This document shows, one piece after another, positions 35,680-45,585 of a stretch of DNA of 64,000 bases. A model generated the notes under the pieces. It worked only from the letters and a program-made list of their open reading frames with translations. It did not search any database and had not been told where the DNA came from. Origin of the DNA: Streptacidiphilus sp. 4-A2 (lineage in GTDB: Bacteria > Actinomycetota > Actinomycetes > Streptomycetales > Streptomycetaceae); contig JAAFYY010000001.1 of assembly GCA_014284505.1 (NCBI GenBank), positions 3,782,001-3,846,000 of the forward strand, read 5' to 3'. Within the stretch, counting starts at the first letter, position 1. Every line of letters begins with the position of its first letter. The translations under genes were made by a program, and so were the position numbers.

Positions 35680-37179
35680 TCAGCCGGTGTAGGAGTCGAA
35701 GATCTTGGTGAAGTCCAGCGGCTGCTGGCTGATCTCGGAGCAGCTGGGCAGGCCGGAGACCGAGCCGGTGCAGGGCTGGTCGCGGTCCACCGACCAGAAG
35801 CCGAGCCGGCCGAGGTGGGCGGTGTCGGCCCAGGAGACCAGGGTCTGCGCGTCGGCCTCGCTGAAGGACTCGCCGGAGGTGTCGTTCTGGCCGATCATCG
35901 GAGTGACCCCGATGTTGGCGTAGGTGTCCGCCGGCCAGTCGGCCTGGGCCTGGGCGAGGGTGCTCTCCGCGGCCTGGACGGCCTCCTGTCCCATGTCACC
36001 GGTGAAGGAGGAGCCGTAGTCCATGGCCATCACGTTGATCAGGTCGATCCGGGTGCCGTCCTGCTTGGCCAGGTTGAGGAAGGCGACGCCGTCCGCGGCC
36101 AGACCCGTGGGCAGCACCGGCAGGGTCACCGAGACCACCAGGCCGGGGTTGGCGGCTTCCAGGGCGTTGATGGCCTCGAAGCGCAGGTTGTTGTCGGCGG
36201 TGTAGTCCAGGGTGGCGCCCTCGATGTCGAAGTCGATGTGGTTCACCCGAGCGTGTTGATCACCTCCTGGTAGGCGGCCTGGAGGCCGGCCTCGGTGGTG
36301 CAGGCCATGGCGAGTTCGGTGCCGCCGCTCCGCCGAAGGAGACGATCGGCGTGGCGCCGTCGGCCTTGGCGGTGGCGATCTCCTGGGTCAGCGTCGGGTC
36401 GTTGTCGACCGGGAGGGTGTCGCCCCAGATCGGGTTGCAGCCGGAGGAGATCACAAAGGCCGCGGTGTAGTTCTTCAGCCCGGCCTGGGCGGCCGAGTTG
36501 AGCATGGGCTCCTCGTTGTTGGTCATGTCGACGTAGGGGGCGACCTTGCCGACGGAACCGCCGACCGGCGGCGGCGTGGCGCTGCTGGTCGGCGTGGGTG
36601 TGGGCGTGGGCGTCGGCGTGGTGTGGGTGTCGACGTGGGTGTCGGGCTGGAGGTGGGCAGGCCGGAGCCGCTGGTGAGCGCCAGGTCGTCGGCGTAGTAG
36701 GCGGGTTGGCCGTACCAGCCGTGGAGGTAGACCTGGAGCGAGGTCTGCGAGGCGGTGGTGGTGTAGGTGGTGCTGAGCTGCTGCCAGCTGGTGGCCGACG
36801 GGGTCCAGGTGTCATTGCGCCGGTGACGCCGAGGTAGACGTAGGACCCTTCGACGAAGCCGCTCAGGGTAGGTGGTGTCGGGGGTGACCGTCACGGTCTG
36901 GGTGCACTGGGCGTCGTCGCTGCTGCTGGGGGTGCCCTGCAGGGCGTAGGAGCCGGAGTGGACCGGGGAGGTGGCCACGGTCGCGGTACCCGCGTCGCAA
37001 CTCCAGCCGGACAGGCTGCCGGTCTCGAAGCCGGGGTTGGTCAGCAGGTTGGCGGACTGGGCCTGCGCGGGCCCGGCGAAGACGGTCGCGGCCAGTATGC
37101 CGCCTGCGCTCAGGGTCATCGCGCAGACGGCGGCGGTCACGGCTCGGGTCTGGCGACGGATGTGGGGGTTGGGGCGCAC
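35680..37179 (-). CDS. Secreted GH18 chitinase with N-terminal carbohydrate-binding module
   Basis: About 500 residues. GTG 37179 opens a signal peptide (VRPNPHIRRQTRAVTAAVCA; cleavage near GPAQAQS). A CBM-like beta-sandwich follows: NLLTNPGFETGSLSGWSC, SYALQGTPS, QLSTTYTTTASQTSLQVYL. A Thr/Pro/Ser linker encoded by period-6 DNA comes next, then a GH18 catalytic barrel: APYVDMTNNEEPMLN and the active-site DxDxE in HIDFDIEG, ending DFTKIFDSYTG. Frame breaks lie near 36870, 36815, 36640, 36545, 36330 and 36250. It hydrolyses chitin outside the cell. Two DasR-like sites upstream suggest N-acetylglucosamine-responsive control. Confidence 0.9.
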
Positions 37180-37346
37180 AGTCGGGTGCTCCTGTCGTCT
37201 GGTACCTCGGCAGGGCGCCGCGACCCCCGCGCTGTGGGGGAGCGGCGGGTCGGGACGGATCTGCCCATGCTGATGGAGGCGGTGCCCGGGGAGACACTGC
37301 CGGTATCCGTGGTGCCGCTGTCGCTGCCACGGCACTCGCCTGCAAT

Positions 37347-37360
37347 TTGGTCCAGACCAA
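37347..37360. promoter_or_regulatory. DasR (dre)-like site 1 upstream of the chitinase
   Basis: TTGGTCCAGACCAA, arms TTGGTC/GACCAA, 168 bp before the GTG. It resembles the dre consensus ACTGGTCTAGACCACT and the repeats known in Streptomyces chitinase promoters. Confidence 0.65.
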
Positions 37361-37581
37361 TGCGCTTGTCAAGGGCTCCCGCCCGCCGTCGGCGCCACCC
37401 GCCCTGCGACCGTGAGCCCCATGTCCCGGACCACAGGCCTCCGTTGCTGGTGAGCACCCCTCCCCCGCCCACAGCCAGGTATACGACGCACCGTCGACAA
37501 CGGGAGCCGCAGCGCAGTCGGCACGGACAACTGACCTTTCGTCACAGCAGCCGCACCGCCGAAGGATCGGCTCCCGACAGA

Positions 37582-37597
37582 ACTGGTCTGGACCACG
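37582..37597. promoter_or_regulatory. DasR (dre)-like site 2 upstream of the chitinase
   Basis: ACTGGTCTGGACCACG differs from the 16-bp dre consensus at two positions. It is in inverted orientation to site 1 and about 230 bp further upstream. The 487-bp gap 37180-37666 otherwise shows no gene. Confidence 0.65.
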
Positions 37598-37666
37598 AAT
37601 CCACGAACCCACCCACCCCGCCCGGGCCCGCAGCCCGGGAGCGGCGTTCGGCGGCGGTGTCCCCGG

Positions 37667-37911
37667 GTGGTCGAAGCTGCCGCGCGGCGGCCGGCGTGTG
37701 CGGTGGAGTGGCATCCGGGGCTGCGGCTGTCGACGGACGAGCTCCGGTGCCACCCGGAGTACCGGGGTGCCGGGCCCGTGGAGCCGGGGTCCGGCTCGCG
37801 GTCGACGGCCTGCTCGACCCGCTGCCGCCCGGGCAGGCCGCGGCGGCCGCACGGCACGACCCGCAGGTGGTCAGAAAGGTGTGGCACTGCCTGGCCCGGT
37901 TCGGGCGCTAG
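37667..37911 (+). CDS. Small conserved hypothetical protein (frame break)
   Basis: About 80 residues: VEWHPGLRLSTDELRCHPEYRG, then, after a break near 37790, VRLAVDGLLDPLPPGQAAAAA and QVVRKVWHCLARFGR. Nothing in it points to a known family. Its stop is 9 bp before the S4-domain gene, so the two are probably one transcript. Confidence 0.55.
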
Positions 37912-37920
37912 GGTCCTGCT

Positions 37921-38379
37921 ATGGCTGCTGAACAGGAGACGAGCGTACGGGTGGACGCCTGGATCTGGTCGGTACGGCTGACCAAGACCAGAGCCCTGGC
38001 GGCCGCCTGCCGGGGCGGCCATGTGCGGGTCAACGGCGAACGGGTCAAGGCCGCCGCCTCGGTGCGCGCCGGGGACGAGGGTCCGGCTGCGCGAGTCGGG
38101 GTACGAGCGGGTCGTGGTGGTCTCCGCCTGGTTCGCAAGCGGGTCGGCGCACCGGTGGCGATTGAGTGCTATGTCGACAACAGCCCGCCGCGTCCGTCCC
38201 GCGAGGAGGTGGCCGTGGTCGGGGTACGCGACCGGGGCGCGGGCCGCCCCACCAAGCGCGACCGGCGCGAGCTGGAACGGCTGTACGGACATCCCGGCGA
38301 TCCCTCCGCCGCCGGTGAGCAGCAACCCGCGCCGGGACACGGCACGGGACGGCCGGCCGGGGGGCGCCGCGGGCGCTGA
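37921..38379 (+). CDS. S4-domain RNA-binding protein (Hsp15-like)
   Basis: 152 residues. The S4 domain occupies the first 70: VRVDAWIWSVRLTKTRALAAACRGGHVRVNGERVKAAASVRAGDE. After two nearby frame changes (near 38085 and 38125) the sequence continues KRVGAPVAIECYVDNSPPRP and a basic C-terminus GAGRPTKRDRRELERLYG. This is the Hsp15/HslR architecture; Hsp15 binds stalled 50S subunits carrying nascent chains in E. coli, so a ribosome-rescue role is plausible. The start ATG 37921 lies 9 bp after a small hypothetical gene. Confidence 0.9.
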   Translation: MAAEQETSVRVDAWIWSVRLTKTRALAAACRGGHVRVNGERVKAAASVRAGDEGPAARVGVRAGRGGLRLVRKRVGAPVAIECYVDNSPPRPSREEVAVVGVRDRGAGRPTKRDRRELERLYGHPGDPSAAGEQQPAPGHGTGRPAGGRRGR

Positions 38380-38573
38380 CCGCGCTCCCCGGCCCCGGCC
38401 CGCCGGCTCCACACGCCGACTGAACGCCGCAGCTCAGCGTCCCGGCCCGGCGGCCGGACGGCGCAACCCCTACCGCCCAGTAGCCACAGCGTGCGATCAT
38501 CGGCGTGCGAGCGCCGGACCGCTCGACGGCCCGCGCCTGCTCGCCCCCGTCTCATCGTCGAGAGGGCACACGC

Positions 38574-39774
38574 ATGAGCACGGCACCACCCGCCGTCACC
38601 GCCGAGCAGCTGCACACCGCTGTCCAGCGACTGCTGGCCACGCACGACCCGCGAGCACGCCCGTCGCCGAGTTCCTCGGCGCACGCTACGACGCCGGCCT
38701 CGCCTGGGTGCACTTCCCCGTGGGCTCCGGCGGCCTGGGCGCGCCCCGGGCACTGCAACAACTGGTCAACGAGGAGTTCGCGGCGGCCGGCGCGCCGGTA
38801 CTGGATCCGGGACGCCACGGCATCGGGCTGGGCATGGCCGCACCGACCCTGGTCGCCTTCGGCGACGAGGCGGTCCGGCAGCGGTTCCTGCGTCCGCTGT
38901 GGACCGGCGAGGAGGTGTGGTGCCAGCTGTTCAGCGAGCCCGGCGCCGGATCCGACCTGGCCGCGCTCGGCACCAGGGCCGTCCGGGACGGCGCGGAATG
39001 GGTGGTGGACGGCCAGAAGGTGTGGACCTCGCTGGCGCACGAGGCGCAGTGGGCGATCCTGGTCACCCGCTCCGACCCGAATGTGCCCAAGCACCAGGGC
39101 ATGACCTACTTCATCTGCGACATGACCGCGCCCGGCGTGGAGGTCAGGCCGCTGCGCCAGGCGACCGGCGAGGCGGAGTTCAACGAGGTCTTCCTCACCG
39201 GGGTGCGGATCCCGGACGCGCACGGCTGGGCGCGGTCGGCGAGGGCTGCGGGTGGCCACCACCACGCTGATGAACGAGCGGGTGGCCATCGGCGGCCACG
39301 CCGAACCCCGCGAGGGCGGGCTGATCGGCGTGCTCGCCCAGAGCTGGCGGGAGCACCCGAAGCTCGCGAGCTGCGCACCCCGGACTGCACGACGCGCTGC
39401 TGCGCCTGTGGGTGGACGCCGAGGCGGCCAGACTGACCGGGGAGCGCTGCGCCAGCAGCTGGCCTCCGGGGAGCCGGGCCCGAGGGCTCGGCCGCCAAGC
39501 TGGCCTTCGCCCGGCTCAACCAGCAGATCTCCGGGCTGGAGCTGGAGCTGCTCGGTGAGGAGGGCCTGCTGTACGACGACTGGACGTTCCGCCGGCCGTC
39601 GGCGCCCTCGATGGTGCACGGCTCACCCGGCTACCGCTATCTGCGGGCCAAGGGCAACTCGATCGAGGGCGGCACCTCGGAGATCCTGCGCGGCATCATC
39701 GCCGAGCGGGTGCTCGGCCTGCCGCAGGAGATCCGGGTCGACAAGGACGTCGCGTGGAAGGACCTGCCCGATGA
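38574..39774 (+). CDS. Acyl-CoA dehydrogenase (first of a pair; frame breaks)
   Basis: About 400 residues. After MSTAPPAVTAEQLHTAVQRLL a minus-one break near 38655 leads to TPVAEFLGARYDAGLAWVHFP. CQLFSEPGAGSDLAALGTRA is the FAD loop, and GQKVWTSLAHEAQWAILVTR and MTYFICDMTAPGVEVRPLR follow. Breaks near 39235, 39245 and 39370 precede SPGYRYLRAKGNSIEGGTSEILRGIIAERVLGLP, the class signature of the C-terminal domain. Its stop probably overlaps the next start as ATGA (one C missing). Paired acyl-CoA dehydrogenases like these often form heteromers in sterol or branched-acid degradation. Confidence 0.9.
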
Positions 39775-40975
39775 GCACAGCAGAGCAGCAGACCGCAGCA
39801 GGCCCGCAGACCGCAGCAGAACCGCAGGGCGCAGCAGGCCCGCAGGCGACAGCAGAACCGCAGGGCGCGGCCGACCTGAGCTACTCCGAGGTGGAGCAGG
39901 AGCTGCGGGCCAACGTCCGGGCCCTGGTCGCCGCCCGCTCCCCGCAGGCGTCGGTGCTGGCCAGGACCGAGAGCGCGGAGCCGGTCGACACCGGGCTGTG
40001 GCGGGCGCTGGGCGCGGAGCTGGGGGTGACCGGGCTGGCCGTGCCGGAGCGGTGGGGCGGCGCCGGGGCGAGCTGGCGCGAGACCGCCGTGGTGCTGGAG
40101 GAGCTGGGCCGGGCCACCGCCGCGGTGCCCTACCTCGGCAGCTGCGTGCTGGCCACCGCCGCGCTGCTGTCGGTGGGCGACGGCGGGCTGCTGTCCGGGC
40201 TGGCCTCGGGCGAGCGGGTGGCGGCGCTGGCCGTGCCCTTCGCCACCGCCCCCGGTGCCGCCTTCCCGGCGACGGTCGAGGCCAGGGACGGCAGGCTGAC
40301 CGGTGCGGTGGGCCGGGTGGCCGACGCGCTGACCGCCGACGTGCTGCTGGTCCCGGCGCTGACCGCGGACGGCTCCCCCACGCTGTGGGCGGTGGACGGC
40401 GCGGCGGCCACCCCGCTGGTGTCGCTGGACATGACCCGTCCGCTGGCCGACCTGCGCTGGGACGGCGTGGGCGGGCGGCTGCTGGCCCGGGGCCCGGAGG
40501 CGGTCCGGGCCGTGGAGTCGGCGCTGAACACGGGCGCGGCACTGCTCGCAGCGGAGCAGCTGGGCGTGGCCGAGTGGGCGCTGGAGACGACACTGGACTA
40601 TGTGCGCACCAGGCACCAGTTCGGCCGCCCGGTGGGCTCGTTCCAGGCGGTGAAGCACCGGCTGGCGGATCTGTGGGTGGCGGTCACCCAGCTGCGCGCG
40701 GTCTCCCGCTCCGCGGCGGCCGCGGTGGCGACGGGCTCACCGGACGCCCAGGTGGCGGCCTCGGTGGCACAGGCTTTCGCCTCCCCGCGGCGGTCACCGC
40801 CGCCGAGGAGGCGGTGCAGTTGCACGGCGGTATCGGCTTCACCTGGGAGCACCCCGCGCATCTGTTTCTCAAGCGGGCCAAGAGCGCCTCCATCGCGCTC
40901 GGCACCGCGGACCGGCACCGGGCCCGACTGGCCGGGCTGGTCGACCTCCCCTTCCCCGTACAGGAGCAGGCATGA
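39771..40975 (+). CDS. Acyl-CoA dehydrogenase (second of a pair) with repeat leader
   Basis: 401 residues. The first 35 residues are a hexapeptide repeat (TAAGPQ and variants), after which the ACAD fold begins SYSEVEQELRANVRALVAA. WGGAGASWRETAVVLEELGR and the C-terminal RTRHQFGRPVGSFQAVKHRLADL and AVQLHGGIGFTWEHPAHLFLKRA identify the family; the catalytic Glu normally found in the partner's C-terminus is not obvious here, as in the non-catalytic beta chains of heteromeric dehydrogenases. One break near 40790. It ends PVQEQA, overlapping the SDR start by 4 nt (ATGA). Confidence 0.9.
39792..39863 (+). repeat. Four in-frame 18-bp repeats at the start of an acyl-CoA dehydrogenase
   Basis: Four 18-bp units encode TAAGPQ, TAAEPQ, GAAGPQ and ATAEPQ. 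The period is a multiple of 3, so the frame is preserved when copies change. Confidence 0.9.
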
Positions 40976-41758
40976 CTGAGCAGGACACCGCACAGGGCGC
41001 GACGGCGGCGGACGCCGGTGCCACCAAGGTCACGTTGGTCACCGGCGCGAGCCGGGGCATCGGCCTGGCCGTGGCGCAGGCCCTGGTGGCCAAGGGCGAG
41101 CGGGTGGTGATAACCGGCCGTGACAGCGACACGCTGGAGCAGGCGGTGAAGCAGCTCGGCGAGGAGTCCGCGCTGGGCGTGGCCGGGAAGAGCCATGACG
41201 AGGCGCACCGGGCCGAGGTCGTCGAGCGCGCCCTGGAGCGCTTCGGCCGGATCGACGGGCTGGTGAACAACGTCGGCACCAACCCGGCGTTCGGCTCCAT
41301 GCTGGATCTCGACCTGTCCGTGGCCCGGAAGATCCTGGACATCATCTGGTGTCCACGCTGGGCTGGGTGCAGCTGGTGCACCGGGCGGGGCTGGCCGAGC
41401 ACGGCGGGGCCATCGTCAACGTGTCGTCGGTGAGCGCGCTGGGCCCGGCCCCGGGGATCGGCATGTACGGGCAAGCAAGGCGGCGCTGATCCAGCTGACC
41501 CAGCAGTTGGCGTACGAGCTCGCGCCGACGGTGCGGGTGAACGCGGTGGCTCCGGCGGTGGTGCGGACGAAGTTCGCCGAAGCACTGTTCGTCGGCCGCG
41601 AGGACGAGGTGGCCGCGGCGTACCCGCTGAAGCGGCTCGGCGTGCCCGAGGACATCGGCTCGGCGGTGGCGTTCCTGCTCTCCGCGGAGGCCTCCTGGAT
41701 CACCGGCCAGACCCTGGTGCTGGACGGCGGGCTGACGCTCACCGGCGGGGTCGGCTGA
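40972..41758 (+). CDS. SDR oxidoreductase of the acyl-CoA dehydrogenase operon
   Basis: About 262 residues. VTLVTGASRGIGLAVAQAL binds NAD(P); GLVNNVGTNPAFG follows. Breaks near 41345 and 41475 separate it from VSSVSALGPAPGIGMYG, where the catalytic Ser and Tyr (Y-x3-K after correction) lie, and from QQLAYELAPTVRVNAVAPAVV. It ends TLVLDGGLTLTGGVG. It overlaps the second dehydrogenase by 4 nt and is closed by a hairpin, so the three genes are one operon for an acyl-CoA oxidation pathway. Confidence 0.9.
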
Positions 41759-41799
41759 AACCGGCAATACCCGGTAATTGAATACCCCGCCGAGCGGGC

Positions 41800-41828
41800 A
41801 ATGGCCGGACAATTTTCAACCGGCCATT
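41800..41828 (+). terminator. Terminator hairpin after the dehydrogenase/SDR operon
   Basis: AATGGCCGG (41800-41808) pairs perfectly with CCGGCCATT (41820-41828) around an AT-rich 11-nt loop, 42 bp after the SDR stop. Confidence 0.75.
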
Positions 41829-42006
41829 CGGGGGCCACTCGACGGGATATTCGAATAATCCTCCGGCGGACATGTCTCATGAACTTCTTACCCGGATGCC
41901 AACTCCGGCAAGCCCTGACAAATGCCCGCAAGACGACCAGCCAGGGCGCCCCCTGAGCCCGCCGGATCCCCCTGTTCACGCGGAACTGCCGGATATACAA
42001 ACGGGG

Positions 42007-42035
42007 TTGACAGGCACCAGCAGTACTTATATCGA
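42007..42035 (+). promoter_or_regulatory. Sigma70-type promoter of the PAP2 gene
   Basis: TTGACA (42007-42012), 17 nt, TATCGA (42030-42035). The initiation site would fall near 42042, leaving a leader of about 78 nt before GTG 42120. The region 41829-42006 is relatively AT-rich and shows no gene. Confidence 0.7.
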
Positions 42036-42119
42036 ACTTACAATCAGCCAGGTCACATCGTCATTACGAATGCGCTCCGCGTACCTGACGCATCCGGAAC
42101 ACCCTGTAACGTCGAAGGG

Positions 42120-43225
42120 GTGCGTAGCCAGAGGAATGAGGTCGCCCTACTAGAGCGTCCGCAGACGACAGCGACGAAGCGGCCGACGGACCTGGATCTC
42201 CGGTGGCCGCCGCTGAGCCGTACCCACAAGGTCCTCATCGCCTCGGCGAGCGCCTTCTACCTCGCGGTGCTGCTGGCCGTGCTCACCACCTCGCGCCTGG
42301 TCGCGCTGGACTGGCGGGTGATGGAGTTCAAGCCCTACGAGCACTGGCCCGCCTTCGAGCAGTTCCTCAACATCTATGTGATCGCCGGACAGCGCGGCCC
42401 CTCCTCGATCGTCGTCGCGATCTGGCTGACCTGGCGCTGCTGGCGGCTGCGCAGCTGGCGGCCGCTGCTGGTCATGGGTGTGTCGCTGGTGCTGCTGAAC
42501 ATGTCGGTGGGCGCGGTCAAGATCGGCATGGGCCGGCTCGGCCCGCACTACGCCCATGTCGCCGGATCCAGCGAGCTGTTCCAGGGTGGCGGCATATTCC
42601 CCTCCGGGCACACCGCCAATGCGGTCGTGACCTGGGGGATTCTCGCGTATGTGGCCATCCGCTGGCGGCGGCTTGGCGCGGTCCTGGCCGGTTTCATGGG
42701 CATCACGGTCGGGCTGACCACCCTCTATCTGGGCACCCACTGGGTCAGCGATGTGCTGGCCGGCTGGGCGGCCGGGGCGCTGGTGCTGCTGGCGCTGCCG
42801 CTGTTCGAACCGGTGATCGTGAGCGCCGATGCCCGGCTGCGCGCCGCCTGGACCCTGCGCCAGGGCCCCTTCGGCTGGTTCCGCCGTGAGCCCGTGCTGA
42901 CCTGGAGCCCGGGCGGCCGCCTGGCCGGTCCGGCCCCGGCGCTGATCACCGTCCCGGCCCCGGCCGGAGCCCGGCGGGCGGGTGGGAAGAGCGCCACGAA
43001 GGGCACCGCGAAGGCCGGTGGCAAGACCCCGCACGCGGCCCGGAGTCAGCAGCAGGGCGGACAGCAGAAGCAGCAGCAGGGCCAGGGCCGCGCGGGGGCA
43101 AGGGCAAGGGGAAGGCCCGCGGGGTCTCCGGCGCCACCGCCGTGAGCGTGCCCGCGCCTGCCAAGCGGGCGGCGGCCGGAGCCACCCGGAAGTCCGGGAA
43201 CAAGCGCCGCGGCCTTGTCGGCTGA
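42120..43225 (+). CDS. PAP2-family membrane phosphatase with basic tail (frame break)
   Basis: About 368 residues, six hydrophobic segments. The three phosphatase motifs are KIGMGRLGP (first motif, degenerate against K-x6-RP), FPSGHTANAV, and LGTHWVSDVLAG. Family members remove phosphate from undecaprenyl diphosphate, phosphatidate or similar lipids at the outer membrane face. After helix 6 a cytosolic tail of about 100 residues is Ala/Gly/Lys/Gln-rich (TKGTAKAGGKTPHAARSQQQ), and after a break near 43095 turns strongly basic, ending SGNKRRGLVG at 43225. GTG 42120 fits the promoter; the RBS is close (GAAGGG). Confidence 0.86.
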
Positions 43226-43412
43226 GCTGTAACCTTCCTCACGTTTGAAAGCGGAACGGGGCTGTCCACGGCGGCTTTGATTGCTCCGCGCAGGCGCGCG
43301 TCGGCCATGGTCACGCCCCGGAAGCGGTCCGGCCGTCGATTCCGGCGGCGGTTCCGGCCGTCCGGCCGGGAAGCGGCCGGTAACTCGCTTACCCCGTCGG
43401 CATTCCACCACG

Positions 43413-43442
43413 TTGACGCCGCTATAAGCCGCTTCTCATTGT
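43413..43442 (+). promoter_or_regulatory. Possible promoter of the roadblock gene
   Basis: TTGACG (43413-43418), 18 nt, CATTGT (43437-43442). The 457-bp gap (43226-43682) holds several short inverted repeats such as TCCGA-N3-TCGGA near 43515 but no gene. Confidence 0.35.
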
Positions 43443-43682
43443 GGTCGGCTTGTGCGACCCGACTTGTCGACTTGTCGTCGGCAGTTGTGGATCGACTACA
43501 ACCCGCCGCCATCTTCCGATCATCGGACGGCCATTTCCGATCACTCAGCAGTCGCCTGTGCCCATGCTCTGACCACTTCCGTTCAAGCGGTCTGTCGACT
43601 GCTTCGCTGAACCTACTGTCGGCAGCAGTACGGCGGTCGCGTCGGGTGCCCGCCGCCGGATCCGGTTCGAGAGGACGTCCGC

Positions 43683-44057
43683 ATGGCAAGCATGGAGACA
43701 GCGCTCAAGGAGACCATGGGGATCGAAGGGGCACTGGGAGTCGCCCTGGTGGACTACAGCAGCGGTCTCGCACTGGGCACCCTGGGGGCGACCAACGAGC
43801 TGGACCTCAATGTCGCCGCCGCGGGCAACACCGACGTGGTCCGCGCCAAGATGCGGACGCTGGAGATGCTCAACCTCCACAACGAGACCATCGAGGACAT
43901 CCTGATCAGTCTCACCGGCCAGTACCACCTGATCCGGCCGCTGACCCACCATGCCAGCAAGGGCATCTTCATCTATCTGGTGCTGGACCGGCACCGGGCC
44001 AACCTGGCCATGGCCCGGCACCAGATCCGCCGGATCGAGGAGCACCTGGAGATCTGA
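43683..44057 (+). CDS. Roadblock/LC7-domain protein
   Basis: An intact 124-residue roadblock-fold protein: GALGVALVDYSSGLALGTLG, NTDVVRAKMRTLEMLNLHNETIEDILISL, YHLIRPLTHHASKGIFIYLVLDRHRANLAMAR. Roadblock proteins regulate small GTPases (MglB-like); in Streptomyces they usually occur in conservons with a sensor kinase, DUF742 and a GTPase, but none of those is next to it here. Start ATG 43683 has GAGAGGA upstream. A bidirectional terminator separates it from the hopanoid cluster. Confidence 0.9.
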   Translation: MASMETALKETMGIEGALGVALVDYSSGLALGTLGATNELDLNVAAAGNTDVVRAKMRTLEMLNLHNETIEDILISLTGQYHLIRPLTHHASKGIFIYLVLDRHRANLAMARHQIRRIEEHLEI

Positions 44058-44083
44058 GCGGGCCCGGGGCCAACCCCGAACGG

Positions 44084-44117
44084 GCCGTCCCGGCGGTCGG
44101 CCGCGCGCCGGGACGGC
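44084..44117. terminator. Bidirectional terminator between roadblock gene and hopanoid operon
   Basis: GCCGTCCCGGCG (44084-44095) and CGCCGGGACGGC (44106-44117) form a perfect 12-bp stem with a 10-nt loop between the two convergent stops. Confidence 0.82.
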
Positions 44118-44134
44118 GGCCGACCGGGGAACGG

Positions 44135-45585
44135 CTAGCGGTTCGCCACCGCCTGCTTGATCAGCGTCTTGCCGAAGTCGCGCATCAGCCCGGTGCCGCT
44201 GTGGGCCTCGTCCATGACCTCGGTGAAGGCGTCCACAAAGCGGTCCACCTCAGCCTCCCCGATGGTCAGCGCGGGATCAGCTGATCACCTCCAGGTGGTC
44301 GCCGGAGACCTGGGTGAGGATCCGGTGCCGCTGCATCAGCGGTACCACCACCATCTGCGCGAACAGGCCCTTGCGGGCGGCCTGGAGCGCGGTCCAGCCG
44401 GTGCGCAGCTTCAGCGACTGCGGGCGGCCGAACTCGATGCCGATCATCAGCCCCCGGCCGCGCACGTCGGCCAGCATCTCGTACTTGGGTTGCAGCGCGG
44501 CCAGCCGCTCCCGGAACAGGTCGCCCACCCGCCGGGCGTTCGCCACCACCTGCTCGTTCTCCATCACATGCAGGGTGGCCAGCCCCGCGGCCATGGCCTG
44601 GGCGTTGGAGCCGAAGCTGGCCGAGTGCACCAGCACCCGGTCCATCGAGGAGTAGACCTTCTCGAAGATCCACGCCTTGCCCAGGGTCGCCCGACCGGCA
44701 CATAACCGCCGGACAGCGCCTTCGCCGCGCAGACCAGGTCCGGCTCCACCCCGGCCTCGTGCTGGTAGGCGAAGAAGTCACCGGTACGGCCGATGCCGGT
44801 CTGCACCTCGTCCGCGATCAGCAGCGCCTTGTGCTTGTGCAGCAGCTCCTGGGCGGCCCGCAGATAGCCGGGCGGGGCGGCCAGCACCCCTTGCCCTGGA
44901 TCGGCTCGACGATCAGCGCGGCCACGTCCCCGCGCTTCAGCTCCCGCGCCAGCGCGTCCAGGTCACCCAGCGGGACGGCGGTGTCCGGCAGCATCGGGCC
45001 GAAGCCCTCCTTGAAGCCGCCCTCACCGTTGACCGAGAGCGAGCCCGTGGTCAGCCCGTGGAAGGCGTGGCCGCAGTAGAGCACCCTGCCCTTGCCGGTG
45101 GCGTAGCGGGCGAACTTCAGCGCGGTCTCCACCGCCTCGGTGCCGCTGTTGCCGAAGAACACCCGGTCCAGGTGCGGGGTGTACGAGAGCAGCTTCTCCG
45201 CGAGCAGGCCCGGCAGCGGCTGGCAGTCGAAGCGGGTGAGGTCGGCCAGCTCCAGGTCCATCACCTGGTGCAGGGCCTGGCGCACCACCGGGTGGTGCCG
45301 GCCGAGGGCGAAGATGCCGAAGCCGGCCAGCATGTCGAGGTAGTCGTTGCCCTCGGCGTCGTAGAAGTAGGCCCCCTGGGCCCGTTCGTAGACTTTGTCG
45401 AAGCCGATGGTGTGCAGCATCCGGGGCAGCTGGTGGTTCAGGTACTGGCTGTGCAGCCGGTAGCGCTCCGCCCCGCGTTCGGCGAGCAGCGCCTCCAGGT
45501 CGAACCCGGCCCCGGTGGTGCCGCCGTGGGTACTGCCGCTGTCGCTGCCGGACGTGTCGGTACTGCCGGACGTGTCGATGGTCAC
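44135..45585 (-). CDS. hpnO: HpnO-type class III aminotransferase (hopanoid side chain)
   Basis: PLP aminotransferase of about 480 residues, the last gene of the hopanoid operon. GTG 45585 has AGGAGGGG upstream and overlaps the dxs stop (GTGA). After a Ser/Thr/Gly leader: [59 protein letters not shown] and the PLP lysine region [14 protein letters not shown]. Breaks lie near 44890, 44690 and 44280; the corrected end reads [13 protein letters not shown]. In hopanoid makers this enzyme aminates ribosylhopane to aminobacteriohopanetriol (proposed for HpnO). Confidence 0.92.

Noticed and set aside
41872..42153. 93-codon open frame between the SDR operon and PAP2
   Set aside because: No RBS, no conserved look, and it spans the PAP2 promoter.
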